A stretch of 64,000 nt of DNA from Rhizobium sp. Root708. GTDB lineage: Bacteria; Pseudomonadota; Alphaproteobacteria; Rhizobiales; Rhizobiaceae. The translations under genes were made by a program, and so were the position numbers. The notes under the pieces are model-generated. The model had not been told where the DNA came from. It did no database searches and saw only the letters and a program-made list of their open reading frames with translations. The stretch covers positions 62,001 through 126,000 of the forward strand of contig NZ_LMHV01000044.1 in assembly GCF_001429725.1 (NCBI RefSeq), given 5' to 3'. This document shows positions 46,316 to 55,100 of this stretch, piece by piece (the first letter of the stretch is position 1; each line of letters opens with the position of its first letter).

Positions 46316-47725
46316 ATGGCTGCTGGAAAACTCTTTATCGGGCGCAGGGTGCGCGAACTTCGCCTTGAGCACAGCGCGACACAAAGTCAGTTTGCCGAAA
46401 GGCTCGGTATTTCTCTCAGCTATCTGAACCAGATTGAAAACAATCAACGACCTGTGTCGGCGACCGTTCTCTTAGCGCTAGCCGATAAGTACGGCCTCGA
46501 CATCACGGAGCTTTCGACCGGCGAAATCGACCGACTGGCCTCGGCGGTAAGGGAAACGCTTGCAGATCCACTTTTTGAGTCATACTCGCCGAGCCTGCAG
46601 GAGCTGAAACTAATCTTGCAGAACGCGCCCGGCTTTGCGCGCGCGCTGGTCAGCTCCCACCAAGCATATCGACGACATAGCGAGCAGCTCGCCATCCTGG
46701 ACGACCGGCTTGGGCGCACGGCCTTCGTCGAAGGAACGCCCTATGATGAAGTGCGGGACTTTTTCCATTATGTCGATAATTACCTCCACGATCTTGATAT
46801 AGCTGCCGAGGGTTTGGCAGCCGAGATTGGCCTTCAGGGCGGCGATGCCCAACCACTCCTTGCCGAATTTCTTGAGCGGCGGTTCGGTGTCCGGGTGGTT
46901 TACGACGCATCCATGGTGAGTCACATCCGTCACTTCGATCCGTCTCAGCGAATTCTATCTCTCAACCCATACCTGCCGGCCGAAACCCGAACATTTCAGA
47001 TCGCCGTCCAGACCGCTCAGAGCCATGCGAGCGACGCAATTGAAGCAATTCTGGACAAGGCCGCGTTTCGAACACGTGAAGCCGCGGAGGTTTGTCGGAT
47101 CGGGCTGCATAACTATTATGCTGGCGCTCTTCTTATGCCCTACCAGATCTTTCTCGAAGCTGCGCGCCGGTTGAGACATGACATAGGACTACTCGCCGCC
47201 CGGTTTGGTTCTTCTTTCGAGCAGGTCTGCCATAGGCTTTCCACGCTGCAACGACCTGGATCGAAAGGCGTTCCGATTTTTTTTGCCAGAATCGATCGGG
47301 CAGGCAATATTACAAAGCGCCATAGCGCGACTAAATTGCAATTCGCCCGTTTCGGAGCGGCATGTCCTCTGTGGAACGCTCATCAGGCTTTCGAGGCACC
47401 CGACCGCATTATCCGGCAGCTAGCCGAAACGCCAGATGGTGCGCGCTACCTATGCCTAGCAACGCGCGTGACAAAGGGTGTGGGCGGATTTCGAACGCAG
47501 CGTTCAAGCTATGCCCTCGCGATCGGCTGCGAGATCTCCTACGCCGGCGCCTTTGTCTACGCAGACGACCTAAATCTTGCCGACAGAACAGCCTTCGAGC
47601 CAATTGGCATCTCCTGTCTGACATGCGAGCGGACTAATTGTGCGAGCCGCGCAATTCCGCCGCTGCGCAAACAGATCTCTGTCGACCACAATGTCAAAGA
47701 CGCAACCCCTTATAGGCTGATTTGA
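46316..47725 (+). CDS. pccR: Short-chain fatty acyl-CoA regulator (XRE HTH, PccR/RamB/MccR group)
   Basis: 469 residues. HTH at about residues 6-60 (RRVRELRLEHSATQSQFAERLGISLSYLNQIENNQRPVSAT is the XRE fold), a central ImmA/IrrE-like peptidase-derived domain (HIRHFDPSQRILSLNPYLP, without an HExxH metal site), and the C-terminal cysteine-rich DUF2083-type region (CLTCERTNCASRAIPP). Rhodobacter PccR activates the propionyl-CoA carboxylase genes in response to propionyl-CoA. Divergence from pccB across 114 bp and the repeated boxes support the same role here. Start at the ATG 46316; a TTG at 46301 would lie inside the operator. Confidence 0.9.
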   Translation: MAAGKLFIGRRVRELRLEHSATQSQFAERLGISLSYLNQIENNQRPVSATVLLALADKYGLDITELSTGEIDRLASAVRETLADPLFESYSPSLQELKLILQNAPGFARALVSSHQAYRRHSEQLAILDDRLGRTAFVEGTPYDEVRDFFHYVDNYLHDLDIAAEGLAAEIGLQGGDAQPLLAEFLERRFGVRVVYDASMVSHIRHFDPSQRILSLNPYLPAETRTFQIAVQTAQSHASDAIEAILDKAAFRTREAAEVCRIGLHNYYAGALLMPYQIFLEAARRLRHDIGLLAARFGSSFEQVCHRLSTLQRPGSKGVPIFFARIDRAGNITKRHSATKLQFARFGAACPLWNAHQAFEAPDRIIRQLAETPDGARYLCLATRVTKGVGGFRTQRSSYALAIGCEISYAGAFVYADDLNLADRTAFEPIGISCLTCERTNCASRAIPPLRKQISVDHNVKDATPYRLI

Positions 47726-48567
47726 CGGTAACGGCTCCTATGTGTCAATTTGCCTGTCGTTTGTTCCTTCACGAGCATCCCGAGCGGATTTAAAGCTCCT
47801 ACGCTCCTACGACGCGACTGCGCTCCACAAGAAGGAGCCTGAGGCCAGGCGGAACACCATCCGGTCGACCGGTTCTCTGCACAGATTCTGTCGCGCAAAC
47901 GGCCTTCAATTATAGGACCCGTACGGCAACAGCGTCGAAATCAACGTCGAGAATCTCAGCAATTCCTTGACCTCGGGCGAATACGTCCGAAACTCGCCGG
48001 AGCTCGCCGCCAACCCACGCGATTATTCGTTGGTCTCGACAAAATGGTCGCTGCCCATGAAGGCGACGCAGTGGGCGATCAATTTCGTGCCCGCGAGGGA
48101 GAATTTGCACCGGCGGCAAAGACGGAAAGATTAGGTGAGGATTGTTATTTGACGGTGGCTCAGAGCCTGGACAGACCTGTGCCCCTATCAAAGTAGATAT
48201 TGTTAGATTCTCTGTTCGTCCGCCCCGAATTGTAAGTCTTCTACCTGGTCGCTGAGCACGCTCAACTGTTCCCTCAAGGAGGTCGCTCAGTTGCCGGCGC
48301 ATGGTTGATTATCGGCCCGGAGTTGCTCTAGCCCCACTGTGCTTACGAACCCGTGCAGGCTCAATCACCGATGGTCGAAAGGTCACTGCGGCAGTTGCGA
48401 TTGCCCGCCCGATGACAAAGTCCAGTCGTCTTGCGGTTCGACTTGAGCCAGCCCTTCCGATCCATGAGTTAGATTCATCACTGCAAGCGATCGGGGCGAT
48501 CTAATCCGTCAAGCCACATGCGACTACATACAACGCGTGCAAATCGAACATCGAAGGAGGTTCGTCC
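47726..48567. other. 842-bp region with one gene remnant
   Basis: Apart from the VOC-like fragment at 47917-48138, the interval has no reading frame I recognise. It marks the junction between the propionyl-CoA block and the detoxification block. Confidence 0.5.
47917..48138 (+). pseudogene. Possible C-terminal remnant of a VOC dioxygenase-like gene
   Basis: 73 open codons beginning DPYGNSVEINVEN and containing SGEYVRNSPELAANP. The DPxGNxVE motif followed by a variable Asn/Phe segment and a xxANP box is the usual end of VOC extradiol-dioxygenase-like proteins. No start codon or N-terminal module is present upstream. Confidence 0.4.
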
Positions 48568-49686
48568 ATGAACCGACAGAATGAAATCCTCAACACGCCC
48601 GAACAGGCATCCGATCTTGACGTCGGCCGGCGCGATCTCCTGAAGCTTACCGGCGCAGGCGTGGCCGCGCTCGGCGCAATGTCTATCCTCAACATTCCAT
48701 TCGAGGCCCAGGCTCAGGGCATCGTTGAAGGGGCAGATAATTTCTACAAGAGCGACAAGCTGAACTACCAGAAGGTCACCTTCAAGAACCAGTACGGGAT
48801 GGACATCGTCGCCAACTTGTACACACCCAAGAACGCGGACCCAGTGACCAAATATCCGGCCGTCATTGCTGGTCATCCGAACGGAGCGGTCAAGGAGCAG
48901 AGCTCCAGTCTTTATGCCCAGAAGCTCGCCGAGCAGGGTTTCGTGACCCTGGCTCCCGACCTGACCTTCTGGGGCGAGAGCGAAGGCGCCCGCAATGCCG
49001 TGGCCTCCGATTTCTACACCGAGGTGTACATGGCTTCGGTGGACTTCCTCGGCACCCGTCCTTTCGTCGACAGGGACCGGATCGGCATCGTCGGCATTTG
49101 CGGCAGCGGCGGATACGCGATCAGCGCGGCGAAGCTCGACCCACGTCTGAAGGCGATCGCCACCGTCAGCATGTATGACATGGGCTCTGTCACCCGGAAC
49201 GGCCTGAACAAGTCTCAGTCGCTCGAACAGCGCAAGCAGGCGATCGCTGCGGCAGCAGAACAGCGCTACGTCGAGTTTCAGGGCGGCCCGAAAAAGTATG
49301 GCGACGGCATGCTCGAGACGCTGCGGCCCAACGCCCATCCGATCGAGCGTGAGTTCTTCGACTTCTATCGGACGCCGCGCGGCCAGTTCGTGCCGGAAGG
49401 CTCGTCGCTATATCTCACCACGAACCGCCCGATCACGGCGGAAGTTAAGCAGATGAACTTCTACCCCTTCAACGACATCGAGACGATCTCGCCGCGGCCA
49501 CTGCTGTTCATCACCGGTGACCAGGCGCATTCCAAGGAATTCAGCGAGGATGCTTATGCCCGCGCAGCCGAGCCGAAGGAGCTGGTCTGGGTCAAGGGTG
49601 CAGGCCACGTCGATCTTTACGACCGCGTCAACCTGATCCCGTTCGACCGGCTCACGGCCTTCTTCCAGAAGCACCTCGTTGCTTGA
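48568..49686 (+). CDS. Tat-exported alpha/beta hydrolase
   Basis: 372 residues. Leader with twin-arginine motif (VGRRDLLKLTGAGVAALGA) and an AQA-Q cleavage context, so it acts in the periplasm. Hydrolase core: PAVIAGHPNGAVKEQSS oxyanion strand, nucleophile elbow GICGSGGYA (Ser in Cys-x-Ser-x-Gly), acid strand LLFITGDQAHS and catalytic His in GAGHVDLYDR. Family members include dienelactone hydrolase-like and acetyl-esterase-like enzymes; the substrate is unknown. AAGGAGGTTCGTCC precedes the ATG. Transcribed alone, with a hairpin behind. Confidence 0.85.
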   Translation: MNRQNEILNTPEQASDLDVGRRDLLKLTGAGVAALGAMSILNIPFEAQAQGIVEGADNFYKSDKLNYQKVTFKNQYGMDIVANLYTPKNADPVTKYPAVIAGHPNGAVKEQSSSLYAQKLAEQGFVTLAPDLTFWGESEGARNAVASDFYTEVYMASVDFLGTRPFVDRDRIGIVGICGSGGYAISAAKLDPRLKAIATVSMYDMGSVTRNGLNKSQSLEQRKQAIAAAAEQRYVEFQGGPKKYGDGMLETLRPNAHPIEREFFDFYRTPRGQFVPEGSSLYLTTNRPITAEVKQMNFYPFNDIETISPRPLLFITGDQAHSKEFSEDAYARAAEPKELVWVKGAGHVDLYDRVNLIPFDRLTAFFQKHLVA

Positions 49687-49696
49687 GTGACGCTTG

Positions 49697-49724
49697 GAGA
49701 GCGGCGCTGAAAAGCGGCGCTCTC
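49697..49724 (+). terminator. Hairpin after the alpha/beta hydrolase
   Basis: Arms GAGAGCGGCGCT / AGCGGCGCTCTC with one mismatch and a GAAA loop, 10 bp past the stop. Confidence 0.5.
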
Positions 49725-49837
49725 AGCCACGGTGCCCGGAATCTACAGTCAGTATGGCTCGATCGGGTTATCCGTGGCCGGCTCGAATAATCGACATAAC
49801 AGTCCGCTCGGCGGCACAACCAAGATGATGGTGATAA

Positions 49838-50386
49838 ATGAAAAAGATAGTTCTGGCAGCTGCCTTGTCGCTCTTGGCGACGACGGCAAATGCCGCTGAT
49901 CTGCGCTTGTCGAGTTCCGATGTGGAGCACAACAAGCAGATAGCCGACCTATACGTGCAGAACGGGTCCGGGTGCAGCGGCGGCGATCAATCGCCGGCAC
50001 TATCCTGGTCCGGTGCGCCTCAGGGCACCAAAAGTTTCGCTGTGACCATGTATGATCCGGATGCACCCACCGGGAGCGGATGGTGGCATTGGAGCGTGCT
50101 GAACATCCCCACTTCCGTGACCCATTTGGATCGGAATGCAGGGCAGCGCGATGGCAGCAAGCTGCCCGCCGGCGCCGTGCAAGGCCGTACCGATTTTGCC
50201 AGGCCTGGATATGGCGGAGCGTGCCCGCCAGCCGGCGACAAGACGCACCATTACCACTTCAAGATCTGGGCGCTGTCGGTCGAGAAGCTGGAAATCAACA
50301 CGGAGATGAGCGCTGCTCAGGTCGGCTATATGGTCCGCTCGAACAGCCTAGCTTCTGCAGAACTTGTGCCGGTCTCGACGCGATAA
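49838..50386 (+). CDS. YbhB/YbcL-family PEBP-like periplasmic protein
   Basis: 182 residues with a Sec signal peptide (MKKIVLAAALSLLATTANA-A). Family motifs: SPALSWSGAPQGTKSFAVTMYDPDAP, WWHWSVLNIP and the pocket segment RPGYGGACPPAGDKTHHYHFKIWAL. PEBP-like proteins bind anions or lipids; no enzyme activity is established for this branch. GGTGATAA stands before the ATG. It follows the hydrolase by 150 bp beyond the hairpin, so it is probably separate. Confidence 0.9.
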   Translation: MKKIVLAAALSLLATTANAADLRLSSSDVEHNKQIADLYVQNGSGCSGGDQSPALSWSGAPQGTKSFAVTMYDPDAPTGSGWWHWSVLNIPTSVTHLDRNAGQRDGSKLPAGAVQGRTDFARPGYGGACPPAGDKTHHYHFKIWALSVEKLEINTEMSAAQVGYMVRSNSLASAELVPVSTR

Positions 50387-50399
50387 ATCCAGCGCAATC

Positions 50400-50437
50400 G
50401 GCTGAGGAAACGCGGCGGGTCGCACGTCTCCTCAGCC
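50400..50437 (+). terminator. Hairpin after the PEBP-like gene
   Basis: Nine-base arms GGCTGAGGA / TCCTCAGCC around a 20-base loop, 14 bp past the stop. Confidence 0.4.
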
Positions 50438-50602
50438 CAACTTGCTTGATCGGCGAGGTGACGGTCGCAGCTAGTCTGCGGTCTTGCTCGCGCGATCTCG
50501 CCGGCAGGCGCCCCGCGTTGCTGCAGACGGCGGCAAACGACGGATAAGGCTCACAATCAGTTTGGTATTGATGAACTACTCGACAATAAAAATGCCATTC
50601 GT

Positions 50603-50630
50603 TTGACACTAGGGAATTAATTACTAGATT
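50603..50630 (+). promoter_or_regulatory. Promoter of the quinone oxidoreductase gene
   Basis: TTGACA (50603-50608), 16-bp spacer, TAGATT (50625-50630). The spacer contains an inverted CTAG ... CTAG and an AT-rich TTAATTA centre, suiting a MarR/HxlR-type regulator site. Confidence 0.45.
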
Positions 50631-50705
50631 AGTGAGGCGTGCTGGCTCGCGTCGCGATCATGTCGCGTCAGCAAATCAATCGCCTCAGCAGCTAAGGACA
50701 ATGCC

Positions 50706-51719
50706 ATGAAAGCAGTGGGTTACAGCAAAAACGGACCCATCGACCGCGACGATGCCCTGATGGACATCACGCTACCGAAGCCCGTTCCGACCGATCATGA
50801 TCTGCTCGTCGAAATCTCGGCCACGGCCGTCAATCCGATTGACTACGAGATCCGCCGCAATGCCGCACCGGCAGACGGTGAGTTCCGCGTCCTGGGGTGG
50901 GATGCCGTCGGCATTGTCGTTGAGAAGGGTGGGCTGGTCGAAGGCTTCGAGATTGGGGATCGGGTCTACTACTGCGGCGCCCTTCGGCGGCAAGGGACGA
51001 ATGCGGAGTTCAACCTCGTCGACGCCCGGATCGCGGCGAAGGCCCCGGCATCCCTCTCCGACGCCGAGGCAGCCGCTCTGCCTCTGACTTCCCTGACGGC
51101 CTGGGAAATGCTTTTCGAGCGCCTCGACGTGACGCGGCCTGTTCCCGGCGCGGCCGCGGCGGTGCTCATTATCGGCGGTGCAGGCGGTGTGGGGTCGATG
51201 GCGATCCAGTTGCTCCGCGCCCAAACCGATCTCACGGTGATCGCGACCGCGTCACGCCCGGAAACCAGCGAATGGTGCTCCAGCCTCGGCGCGCATCATG
51301 TCGTCGACCACAGCCAGCCGCTGGGCCCACAGATCGAGGCACTGGGCATCGGTGCGCCGGGCTTCGTTTTCGCGACGGCCGGCTCGATCGAATATCGCGA
51401 AGACATCGTCAAGCTGATGTCGCCGCAGGGGCGCTACGGCTACATCGACAGTCCGGCGGTGTTCGATGCGAACCCCTTCAAATGGAAGTGCATCTCCATT
51501 CACCTTGAAGCCGTCTTCATGCGTTCGCTCATGCAGACCGTCGACATGGGCGTTCAGGGCGACATCCTTCGGCAAGTGGCCGAACTGATCGAGGCCGGCA
51601 AGATCCGCACTACGCTGACCGAGACTTTCGGGACCATCAACGCCGCCAACCTCAAGCGGGCGCACCAGTTGCTGGAGAGCGGCAGAGCACGCGGCAAAAT
51701 CGTGCTGGAAGGCTTTTGA
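50706..51719 (+). CDS. Zinc-independent medium-chain reductase (quinone oxidoreductase/ZDH family)
   Basis: 337 residues. GroES-like N-terminal domain (VEISATAVNPIDYEIRR, LGWDAVGIV), Rossmann loop IIGGAGGVGSMAIQLL, and C-terminal KAHQLLESGRARGKIVL-type ending. The structural and catalytic zinc cysteines are absent. Such enzymes reduce quinones or alpha,beta-unsaturated ketones with NADPH. AAGGACA stands before the ATG. A single-gene unit with its own promoter, or the head of the following NTF2-NTF2-AKR row. Confidence 0.9.
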   Translation: MKAVGYSKNGPIDRDDALMDITLPKPVPTDHDLLVEISATAVNPIDYEIRRNAAPADGEFRVLGWDAVGIVVEKGGLVEGFEIGDRVYYCGALRRQGTNAEFNLVDARIAAKAPASLSDAEAAALPLTSLTAWEMLFERLDVTRPVPGAAAAVLIIGGAGGVGSMAIQLLRAQTDLTVIATASRPETSEWCSSLGAHHVVDHSQPLGPQIEALGIGAPGFVFATAGSIEYREDIVKLMSPQGRYGYIDSPAVFDANPFKWKCISIHLEAVFMRSLMQTVDMGVQGDILRQVAELIEAGKIRTTLTETFGTINAANLKRAHQLLESGRARGKIVLEGF

Positions 51720-51854
51720 ACGCCGGGCTTTCAGTCCCTGCCTTGAATGGGCGACCCGCGGGGCAGCGATCGGTGCCTGCGCCGCGTCGGCGCGATCACA
51801 CCCCAGCCCGTGGAATCGCCATCCAGAAACCGATGTTTAAAGTGAGACAGCACG

Positions 51855-52274
51855 ATGATTTCTCGTGATGAGCGCCGCGAGGCCGAAAGCCAGATAACGC
51901 GACTGATCCATAGCTATTTCTATCGGCTCGATGAGCGCGATCTGGAGGCCGTCGCCGCCTTCTTCGAGGATGCGGCCTGGCACATTTCCCCGGAGCGGGT
52001 GACACATGGCAAGGCAGAGAAACTTGCCTGGCTGCGCGAGAATACCCCTGCGCATGACGCCTATCGCGGCCCGCAGCATCTGATCGGTAACCTCCTCATC
52101 GACGTTGCCGAAGACGGCCAGACGGCCACCAGCGTCTCCTGTTTCATCGTATCCCAGCTGGTGGACGGGCCGGGCATCCATGTAGCCGCGCGCGGACGGT
52201 ATGCGGACAGATTTGCCCTGCGCAACGGCCAGTGGCGGTTCACGGAGCGGCGCGTCCACATCGACCGCCGCTAG
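51855..52274 (+). CDS. NTF2/SnoaL-like protein (first of a pair)
   Basis: 139 residues, NTF2-like cone fold. ITRLIHSYFYRLDERDLEAVAAFFEDAAWHIS is the family opening, followed by HLIGNLLIDVAEDGQTATSVSCFIV. The fold serves as lyase, isomerase, hydrolase or ring-hydroxylating small subunit, so the reaction is open. It precedes a second NTF2-like gene by 39 bp and the aldo/keto reductase, forming a probable three-gene operon. Confidence 0.82.
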   Translation: MISRDERREAESQITRLIHSYFYRLDERDLEAVAAFFEDAAWHISPERVTHGKAEKLAWLRENTPAHDAYRGPQHLIGNLLIDVAEDGQTATSVSCFIVSQLVDGPGIHVAARGRYADRFALRNGQWRFTERRVHIDRR

Positions 52275-52313
52275 ATCGACTTCAATAGATCCCAACACCG
52301 TAAGAGGTGATAG

Positions 52314-52826
52314 ATGACAACCAATAGTCTGAGCGACGCCCAGCGGCTCCAGCGCCTGGAAGATATCGAGCAGATCAGGACGCTGAAGGCGCGCTACGCC
52401 GAGGCGCTCGACAACCGGTTCAACGGCGATCAGGTCTCCGCGCTGTTTGCTGAAGATGCCACCTGGCAGGTCGGTGAGGATCAGGCCGCCCAGACCGGAC
52501 GAGCGGAAATCAAGCAGCTCTGCGTGAACCTGGCAAAGCAGATTTCCTGGTCGATCCACTACTTCATCCCGTCGGTGATCGAGATCGGCGAAGACGGCGT
52601 CACCGCCAAGGCCAGCTTCTACATTCTGGATTTCCAGACTCTGAAGAACGACGACGGCGAAGATGAAGCCTACATGTTTGTAGGCACCTTCAACGACACG
52701 TTCACGAAGATCGACGGCTCCTGGTACTTCCAGAGCATCAACGGGAAGATCGATGTCGTGACACCCTGGACGGAAAGCTGGGTGAACAAACCGTTCATTC
52801 CGGATTTCTTCGCCAAGAGCAATTGA
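52314..52826 (+). CDS. NTF2/SnoaL-like protein (second of a pair)
   Basis: 170 residues. EDIEQIRTLKARYAEALDNRF ... VSALFAEDATWQVG and HYFIPSVIEIGEDGVTAKASFYI carry the fold, with a longer C-terminus than its neighbour (TPWTESWVNKPFIPDFF). AGAGGTGATAG precedes the ATG. The two differ clearly and are not a recent duplication; they may form a heteromer. Confidence 0.82.
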   Translation: MTTNSLSDAQRLQRLEDIEQIRTLKARYAEALDNRFNGDQVSALFAEDATWQVGEDQAAQTGRAEIKQLCVNLAKQISWSIHYFIPSVIEIGEDGVTAKASFYILDFQTLKNDDGEDEAYMFVGTFNDTFTKIDGSWYFQSINGKIDVVTPWTESWVNKPFIPDFFAKSN

Positions 52827-52970
52827 AGCGGGCTCGAACGCATCGACGGAGTCCTGGGCTGGCACCGATGTAGCAGCTTTGCTTGCCGGGCCAGCTCTTC
52901 ATCGGCGCACCGAACGTGATCTTCTGTGGTGCGTCCCATCAGCCGCAACAGGATGCGAAGGGAAAAGCAG

Positions 52971-54023
52971 ATGGAATACCGCAATCTCGGTCGGTCGGGC
53001 CTCAAAGTCTCGACCGTCACATTCGGAACGATGACCTTCGGCGGCACGGGCTTCTTCGCCAAGGCCGGGAACACCGACGTCGACGAAGCCCGGCGCCTGC
53101 TCGATGTCGCCTTTGACCACGGGGTCAATCTCTTCGACACCGCGAACGTCTATTCGCATGGGGTTTCCGAAGAGATCCTGGGACAGGCGCTAAAGGGCCG
53201 TCGTGATCGCGCCCTGATCGCCACGAAGGTGCGCATGGGTATGGGCGATGGGCCGAACGATGCGGGCCTGTCGCGCAAGCACATCATCGAGCAGTGCGAA
53301 GCGAGCCTGCGTCGGCTCGACACCGACCATATCGACCTCTACCAGGTCCATGAGTGGGATGGCCAAGCGCCGCTGGAAGAGACGCTCGAGGCGCTGGACA
53401 CGCTCGTCCGGGCCGGCAAGGTCCGCTACGTGGGCAGTTCGAACTATGCGGGCTGGCAGCTATCGAAGGCGCTCGGGATCGCCGAGAGGCTTGGCTATCA
53501 GCGGTTCATCTCCCAGCAGATCCACTACACGCTGCAGGCACGCGAAGCTGAATATGAGCTTCTGCCGATCGCCCAAGATGCGGGGGTCGGCGTCCTAGTC
53601 TGGAGCCCGCTTGCCGCGGGTCTTCTGACGGGAAAGTATCGGCGGGACCAGCAGGCTCCGGAAGGCTCACGGCAGCTCAATGGCTGGGGCGAGCCGCCCG
53701 TACGTGATGAGGATGCTCTCTACAACATCGTGGATGAACTCGTCGCCATCGGCGATGTGCGCGGCGTGTCGGCGGCGCAGGTGTCGCTGGCCTGGCTGCT
53801 TGGCCGGCCCGGTGTGTCGTCGCTGATCGTCGGCGCGCGAACCGAACAGCAACTCGTCGACAATCTTGCCGCCGCCGACCTCCACCTGACGGCTGACGAG
53901 CGCACCCGTCTGGACCGGGTGTCGGCGCCGGCGCTGATCTATCCCTTCTGGCATCATGCCAAGTCGGCATCCGACCGGCTCGGCCCGCACGACATCGTCG
54001 CGACCGAGGCGCTCAACCGGTAA
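52971..54023 (+). CDS. Aldo/keto reductase (YghZ/Tas-like branch)
   Basis: 350 residues, TIM barrel. Catalytic Asp/Tyr in NLFDTANVYSHG, Lys in LIATKVRMG, His in LYQVHEWDG; the NADPH grip is SLIVGARTEQQL. It reduces aldehydes or ketones. AAGGGAAAAGCAG precedes the ATG at 52971; upstream in-frame starts precede the homology. It follows the NTF2 pair and ends before a bidirectional hairpin shared with the convergent IclR gene. Confidence 0.9.
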   Translation: MEYRNLGRSGLKVSTVTFGTMTFGGTGFFAKAGNTDVDEARRLLDVAFDHGVNLFDTANVYSHGVSEEILGQALKGRRDRALIATKVRMGMGDGPNDAGLSRKHIIEQCEASLRRLDTDHIDLYQVHEWDGQAPLEETLEALDTLVRAGKVRYVGSSNYAGWQLSKALGIAERLGYQRFISQQIHYTLQAREAEYELLPIAQDAGVGVLVWSPLAAGLLTGKYRRDQQAPEGSRQLNGWGEPPVRDEDALYNIVDELVAIGDVRGVSAAQVSLAWLLGRPGVSSLIVGARTEQQLVDNLAAADLHLTADERTRLDRVSAPALIYPFWHHAKSASDRLGPHDIVATEALNR

Positions 54024-54037
54024 GGGAACGCCACGCT

Positions 54038-54072
54038 GTGCCCGCAGAAAGGCCCCGCCTTTCCTCGGGCAC
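54038..54072. terminator. Bidirectional hairpin between aldo/keto reductase and IclR genes
   Basis: Outer arms GTGCCCG / CGGGCAC and inner arms AAAGGC / GCCTTT, separated by small bulges, lying between two convergent genes. Confidence 0.6.
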
Positions 54073-54128
54073 GGTGGCCAGAGCTGTCGGTAGCTGGCAG
54101 CGACGACATCCCAACCGGAAAGCTGCGA

Positions 54129-54866
54129 TTACAGCCAGTCTTGGCCGGCGGGCCTGACCTTATCCAGTTCCTCGCGCATCTGCTCGGCGATCGAGATCAG
54201 GCGCGCCTTTGGCAGGCGGTTCGTTGGTCCGGCAATGGCGATGGCGGCACCCGGGGTGACAGCGATCGCGACGCAGGAAATTCCAGCCCGTTGGCTATCG
54301 AGGTCAAGGGCGAAGCCTTTGCGCTGCGCCTCCGCGATTTCCTCGGCATGGCGGTCCCATAGAGGCGGATCGTTGGCGCGAACGGTTCGCGCCAACTCGG
54401 CATTGGCCGCCAGGAGGGTATGGCCGAGTGCGTCAGCGATCAGCGCTTTGCGTTCGCCCGGCCTCACTGCGAGGTGCAGGGGCTGCTGCGATTGTACGGC
54501 ATCGACACAGAGATACTCGGCTCCGGAGACCAGACCCAGAAAGGCGGATTCGCCGGATGCCGCGCTCATGGCTTGAAGCACGGGCCGGATGCGAGCGCGT
54601 AGCGCGTGCTCGGCTTCGGCATCTGGCCGCACGAGACGACTGAGTTTGCCGGTCAGCCGGTATGCGGCGCCCTTCTTCTCCTGCGCGATGTAGCCGAGTT
54701 CCTCGAGAGACGCGAGCAGGTTGTGGGCGGTGCTCCGGTTGAGGCCTAAGCCATCTGCAAGCTCGCTCAACCGCGCGCCTTCGGGTTGCGCGGCAATACG
54801 CTCCAAGAGATCGAAGGCGCGTTGCACGGACTGAATGACGCGTTCGGAAGAGGGCGATGATTCCAT
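54129..54866 (-). CDS. IclR-family transcriptional regulator (second in the window)
   Basis: 245 residues. HTH: VIQSVQRAFDLLERIAA ... LADGLGLNRSTAHNLLASLEELGYI; effector domain with FLGLVSGAEYLCVDAVQ and GISCVAIAVTPGAAIAIAGP. It is divergent from the SDR gene at 55.1 kb across 234 bp and is most likely its regulator. It is not closely related to the IclR at 12 kb. ATG at 54866 chosen (AAGG upstream); a GTG at 54884 is possible. Confidence 0.88.
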   Translation of the reverse strand: MESSPSSERVIQSVQRAFDLLERIAAQPEGARLSELADGLGLNRSTAHNLLASLEELGYIAQEKKGAAYRLTGKLSRLVRPDAEAEHALRARIRPVLQAMSAASGESAFLGLVSGAEYLCVDAVQSQQPLHLAVRPGERKALIADALGHTLLAANAELARTVRANDPPLWDRHAEEIAEAQRKGFALDLDSQRAGISCVAIAVTPGAAIAIAGPTNRLPKARLISIAEQMREELDKVRPAGQDWL

Positions 54867-54987
54867 AATGCTGAACCTTACCACCCCTCTGCCAGGCCAT
54901 CCAGCCTATTGCAGGCGATCTAACGCCCGAAATGCCCTTTCGTAATTCCACGATAATGAATCCCGTAGATATTCTTCTCCTTATAGT

Positions 54988-55016
54988 TTGACAATGCGGA
55001 AGGATTGGCCTAGTCG
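54988..55016 (+). promoter_or_regulatory. Probable promoter of the SDR gene at 55.1 kb
   Basis: TTGACA (54988-54993), 17-bp spacer, TAGTCG (55011-55016). The AT-rich stretch just before it is the likely IclR target; no copy of the 17-bp dyad of the 1-33 kb block is present. Confidence 0.4.
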
Positions 55017-55100
55017 TGGCTGCGCGCAAGCCGACAAGCGATGCCGAAGTCACTGCTCGTCGCGGCTGCCTCAACCACCTTTCCAAGGAGAGACACAGAT

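Larger units (their letters stand above)
50387..50705. other. 319-bp region before the quinone oxidoreductase
   Basis: It holds a hairpin at its left end (50400-50437) and a promoter at 50603-50630. Nothing else was recognised. Confidence 0.5.
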
